A stretch of DNA of 8,001 nt from Halanaerobiales bacterium. Lineage in GTDB: Bacteria > Bacillota > Halanaerobiia > Halanaerobiales > JADQBU01. This document shows, in pieces, positions 7,108 to 8,001 of the stretch. Below the pieces are notes generated by a model. That model had not been told where the DNA came from. It was given only the letters and a program-made list of their open reading frames with translations, and made no database searches. Both the position numbers and the translations under genes were made by a program. The stretch lies in NCBI GenBank assembly GCA_016278435.1, contig JADQBU010000027.1, positions 1 to 8,001 on the forward strand. Direction: 5' to 3'. Each line of letters begins with the position of its first letter. Position 1 is the stretch's first letter.

Positions 7108-7716
7108 TTGAAAAAAATACTTATTAGTTTGCTTATTATAATCGTTGTCATGTCATTTGCTATTGGCTGTGATAATCAGAATGATCAAGAAGAACAGGAA
7201 AATCTGGTAAATAATGAAAACCAGGCAGCAACCCAGAATAAAGTATTTACAGATGAATTCAGTTCTGGAAGAACTGAGGAAGACTATAAAGAAGAATTAA
7301 AAGCTTTAGTAGAAGCAGATGAAGTTGGCGAGGTACAGTATCCCGAAAGAAATGAAGTTAAGTATCCATTAGTTCCTTTAAAAAAGGATGGAGAAATTAT
7401 TGGCTACGGTTCCTGGGTTTCCCAGATCATTTATCAGCACCCGGAAGATATGATTGCTGTAGTTACTCCAGATGCTAAAATATTAAAATGGAAACCAATT
7501 GACGCCAATGATCATCATCCTGAATTAAGGCAGGAAGAATACTTGCAGAGATATTATGGCCTGACCCTGGATAAACCATTTGACCCTGCCGTAGATGTTA
7601 TTTCCGGTTCGACTTATTCCTCAAATACCTTTTTCTTCGAATTGAGAAACATCTTACTCACCTTTGAATTATATGGCCCCGGTCAACAAGAGGAGGAAGA
7701 GGAAGAAGCACAATAA
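7108..7716 (+). CDS. Lipoprotein with an FMN-binding-like domain
   Basis: The product is a 202-residue exported lipoprotein, probably an extracytoplasmic redox carrier. Residues 1-20 form a signal peptide (MKK, then a hydrophobic core) ending AIG before Cys21, the predicted lipidated residue; Ala at -3 makes the lipobox slightly atypical. Residues 22-70 are a Glu/Asn/Gln-rich linker. Residues about 85-190 resemble FMN-binding domains of the NqrC/RnfG type. The best evidence is D163-V-I-S-G-S-T169, close to the Dxx(S/T)GA(S/T) motif that ApbE transferases flavinylate on the final Ser/Thr; here Ser168 replaces Ala. A histidine pair (HHPEL) lies about 30 residues upstream. The tail is GPGQQ followed by six Glu. 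Translation starts at TTG. The gene is convergent with the ferredoxin gene, 38 bases apart, with no clear terminator between. The FMN assignment is moderate, since the rest of the domain diverges from the family. Confidence 0.85.
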   Translation: MKKILISLLIIIVVMSFAIGCDNQNDQEEQENLVNNENQAATQNKVFTDEFSSGRTEEDYKEELKALVEADEVGEVQYPERNEVKYPLVPLKKDGEIIGYGSWVSQIIYQHPEDMIAVVTPDAKILKWKPIDANDHHPELRQEEYLQRYYGLTLDKPFDPAVDVISGSTYSSNTFFFELRNILLTFELYGPGQQEEEEEEAQ

Positions 7717-7754
7717 ACAGGGAAATGGAGGATGACGGGTAATGTTATTTTCAA

Positions 7755-7928
7755 CTATTTCCCACCTATGATGGCGCCGTTTATACATCTGAATACACAT
7801 TCTTCACAGTCATCACATTTGTCCGGGTCTACCGGTGGTTTGTGGGAAATTTTAATCGCATCATTGGGACAGACATTTTCACATTTCTTGCAGCCACGGC
7901 AGAGATCTTTAATAATCTCAACAGACAT
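7755..7928 (-). CDS. 2[4Fe-4S] ferredoxin, 57 residues
   Basis: On the minus strand ATG at 7928 opens a 57-codon frame ending in TAG at 7757-7755. It carries two cluster motifs: C10-x2-C13-x2-C16-x3-C20-P and C38-x2-C41-x2-C44-x3-C48. Together they give the eight ligands of a clostridial-type 2[4Fe-4S] ferredoxin, a cytoplasmic low-potential electron carrier in anaerobes. The usual Pro after the last Cys is replaced by Ile. Length and spacing (17 residues between the motifs) are normal for this class. GGGG at 7940-7937 lies 8 bases before the ATG, and no in-frame start lies just upstream. The redox partner cannot be told from the sequence. The FMN lipoprotein gene next door converges on it and is not in the same transcript. 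The protein could also be a small ferredoxin-like subunit of an enzyme whose other genes lie outside the window. Confidence 0.93.
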   Translation of the reverse strand: MSVEIIKDLCRGCKKCENVCPNDAIKISHKPPVDPDKCDDCEECVFRCINGAIIGGK

Positions 7929-7965
7929 ATCATAAGCCCCATTTCTAAAAAATGATAATTTGCTT

Positions 7966-8001
7966 AACTATTACTAATTATAATAAACTATAATAATAGT
8001 T
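7966..8001. repeat. Inverted AACTATTA repeats around the ferredoxin -10
   Basis: AACTATTA at 7966-7973 and its reverse complement TAATAGTT at 7994-8001 flank the -10 candidate. AACTAT at 7986-7991 also forms a 6-4-6 inverted repeat with ATAGTT at 7996-8001. The arrangement could be an operator, but it is A/T-rich and cut off by the end of the window. Confidence 0.25.
7977..7982 (-). promoter_or_regulatory. Candidate -10 element of the ferredoxin gene
   Basis: TATAAT lies here on the minus strand, about 49 bases upstream of the ferredoxin ATG, predicting a start near 7970 and a leader of about 42 bases. The matching -35 would fall at or beyond position 8000, outside the window, so the promoter cannot be confirmed. 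Confidence 0.4.

Noticed and set aside
7720..7763. GGGAAAT / ATTTCCC inverted repeat between the convergent genes
   Set aside because: The arms are only 7 bp with a 30-base loop and no T-tract, and one arm overlaps the ferredoxin stop codon, so it is a poor terminator.
7732..7935. Plus-strand open frame of 67 codons
   Set aside because: It overlaps the ferredoxin on the opposite strand, which has eight correctly spaced cysteines. The plus frame has no recognisable features and is its shadow.
1..8001. CRISPR arrays, tRNA or rRNA genes, insertion sequences
   Set aside because: No regularly spaced repeats, cloverleaf-like segments, transposase frames or terminal inverted repeats were seen on either strand.

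Overview
The window looks like chromosome from a low-G+C, anaerobic Firmicute. Intergenic DNA is very A/T-rich, the visible ribosome binding sites are purine-rich (AGGAG, AGGGG, AGGGGG), and one gene starts with TTG. A signal-less triple-LysM protein of a type common in anaerobic Firmicutes, a small 2[4Fe-4S] ferredoxin and large acidic secreted proteins suggest Halanaerobiales or a neighbouring clostridial order. That placement is inference; there is no rRNA or housekeeping marker here.

Layout: (1) 7-6135, minus strand: one very large gene for a secreted 2042-residue protein. It has two consecutive von Willebrand factor A (VWA) domains with complete MIDAS metal sites, then beta-rich modules, then a region resembling a transglutaminase core whose nucleophile position is Ser. 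(2) 6136-6335: a short divergent intergenic region with repeated TTGCTAT motifs and a 19-bp palindrome beside a likely promoter. (3) 6336-6854, plus strand: a three-LysM protein without a signal peptide. (4) 6855-7107: a hairpin terminator that works best for the minus strand, directly downstream of what looks like the frameshifted remains of a minus-strand gene. (5) 7108-7716, plus strand: a lipoprotein with a C-terminal FMN-binding-like domain and a likely covalent flavinylation motif. (6) 7755-7928, minus strand: a 57-residue ferredoxin, convergent with the lipoprotein gene; the plus-strand frame covering it is only its shadow.

The giant protein and the LysM protein are divergently transcribed, and both are probably cell-surface or envelope/spore components. 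The lipoprotein and ferredoxin are both plausible redox carriers but are on opposite strands, so they are not an operon. I see no mobile element, CRISPR array, tRNA or rRNA. The most unusual items are the architecture of the giant protein with its Ser-for-Cys core, the decayed gene with its surviving terminator, and the repeat-rich divergent promoter region.
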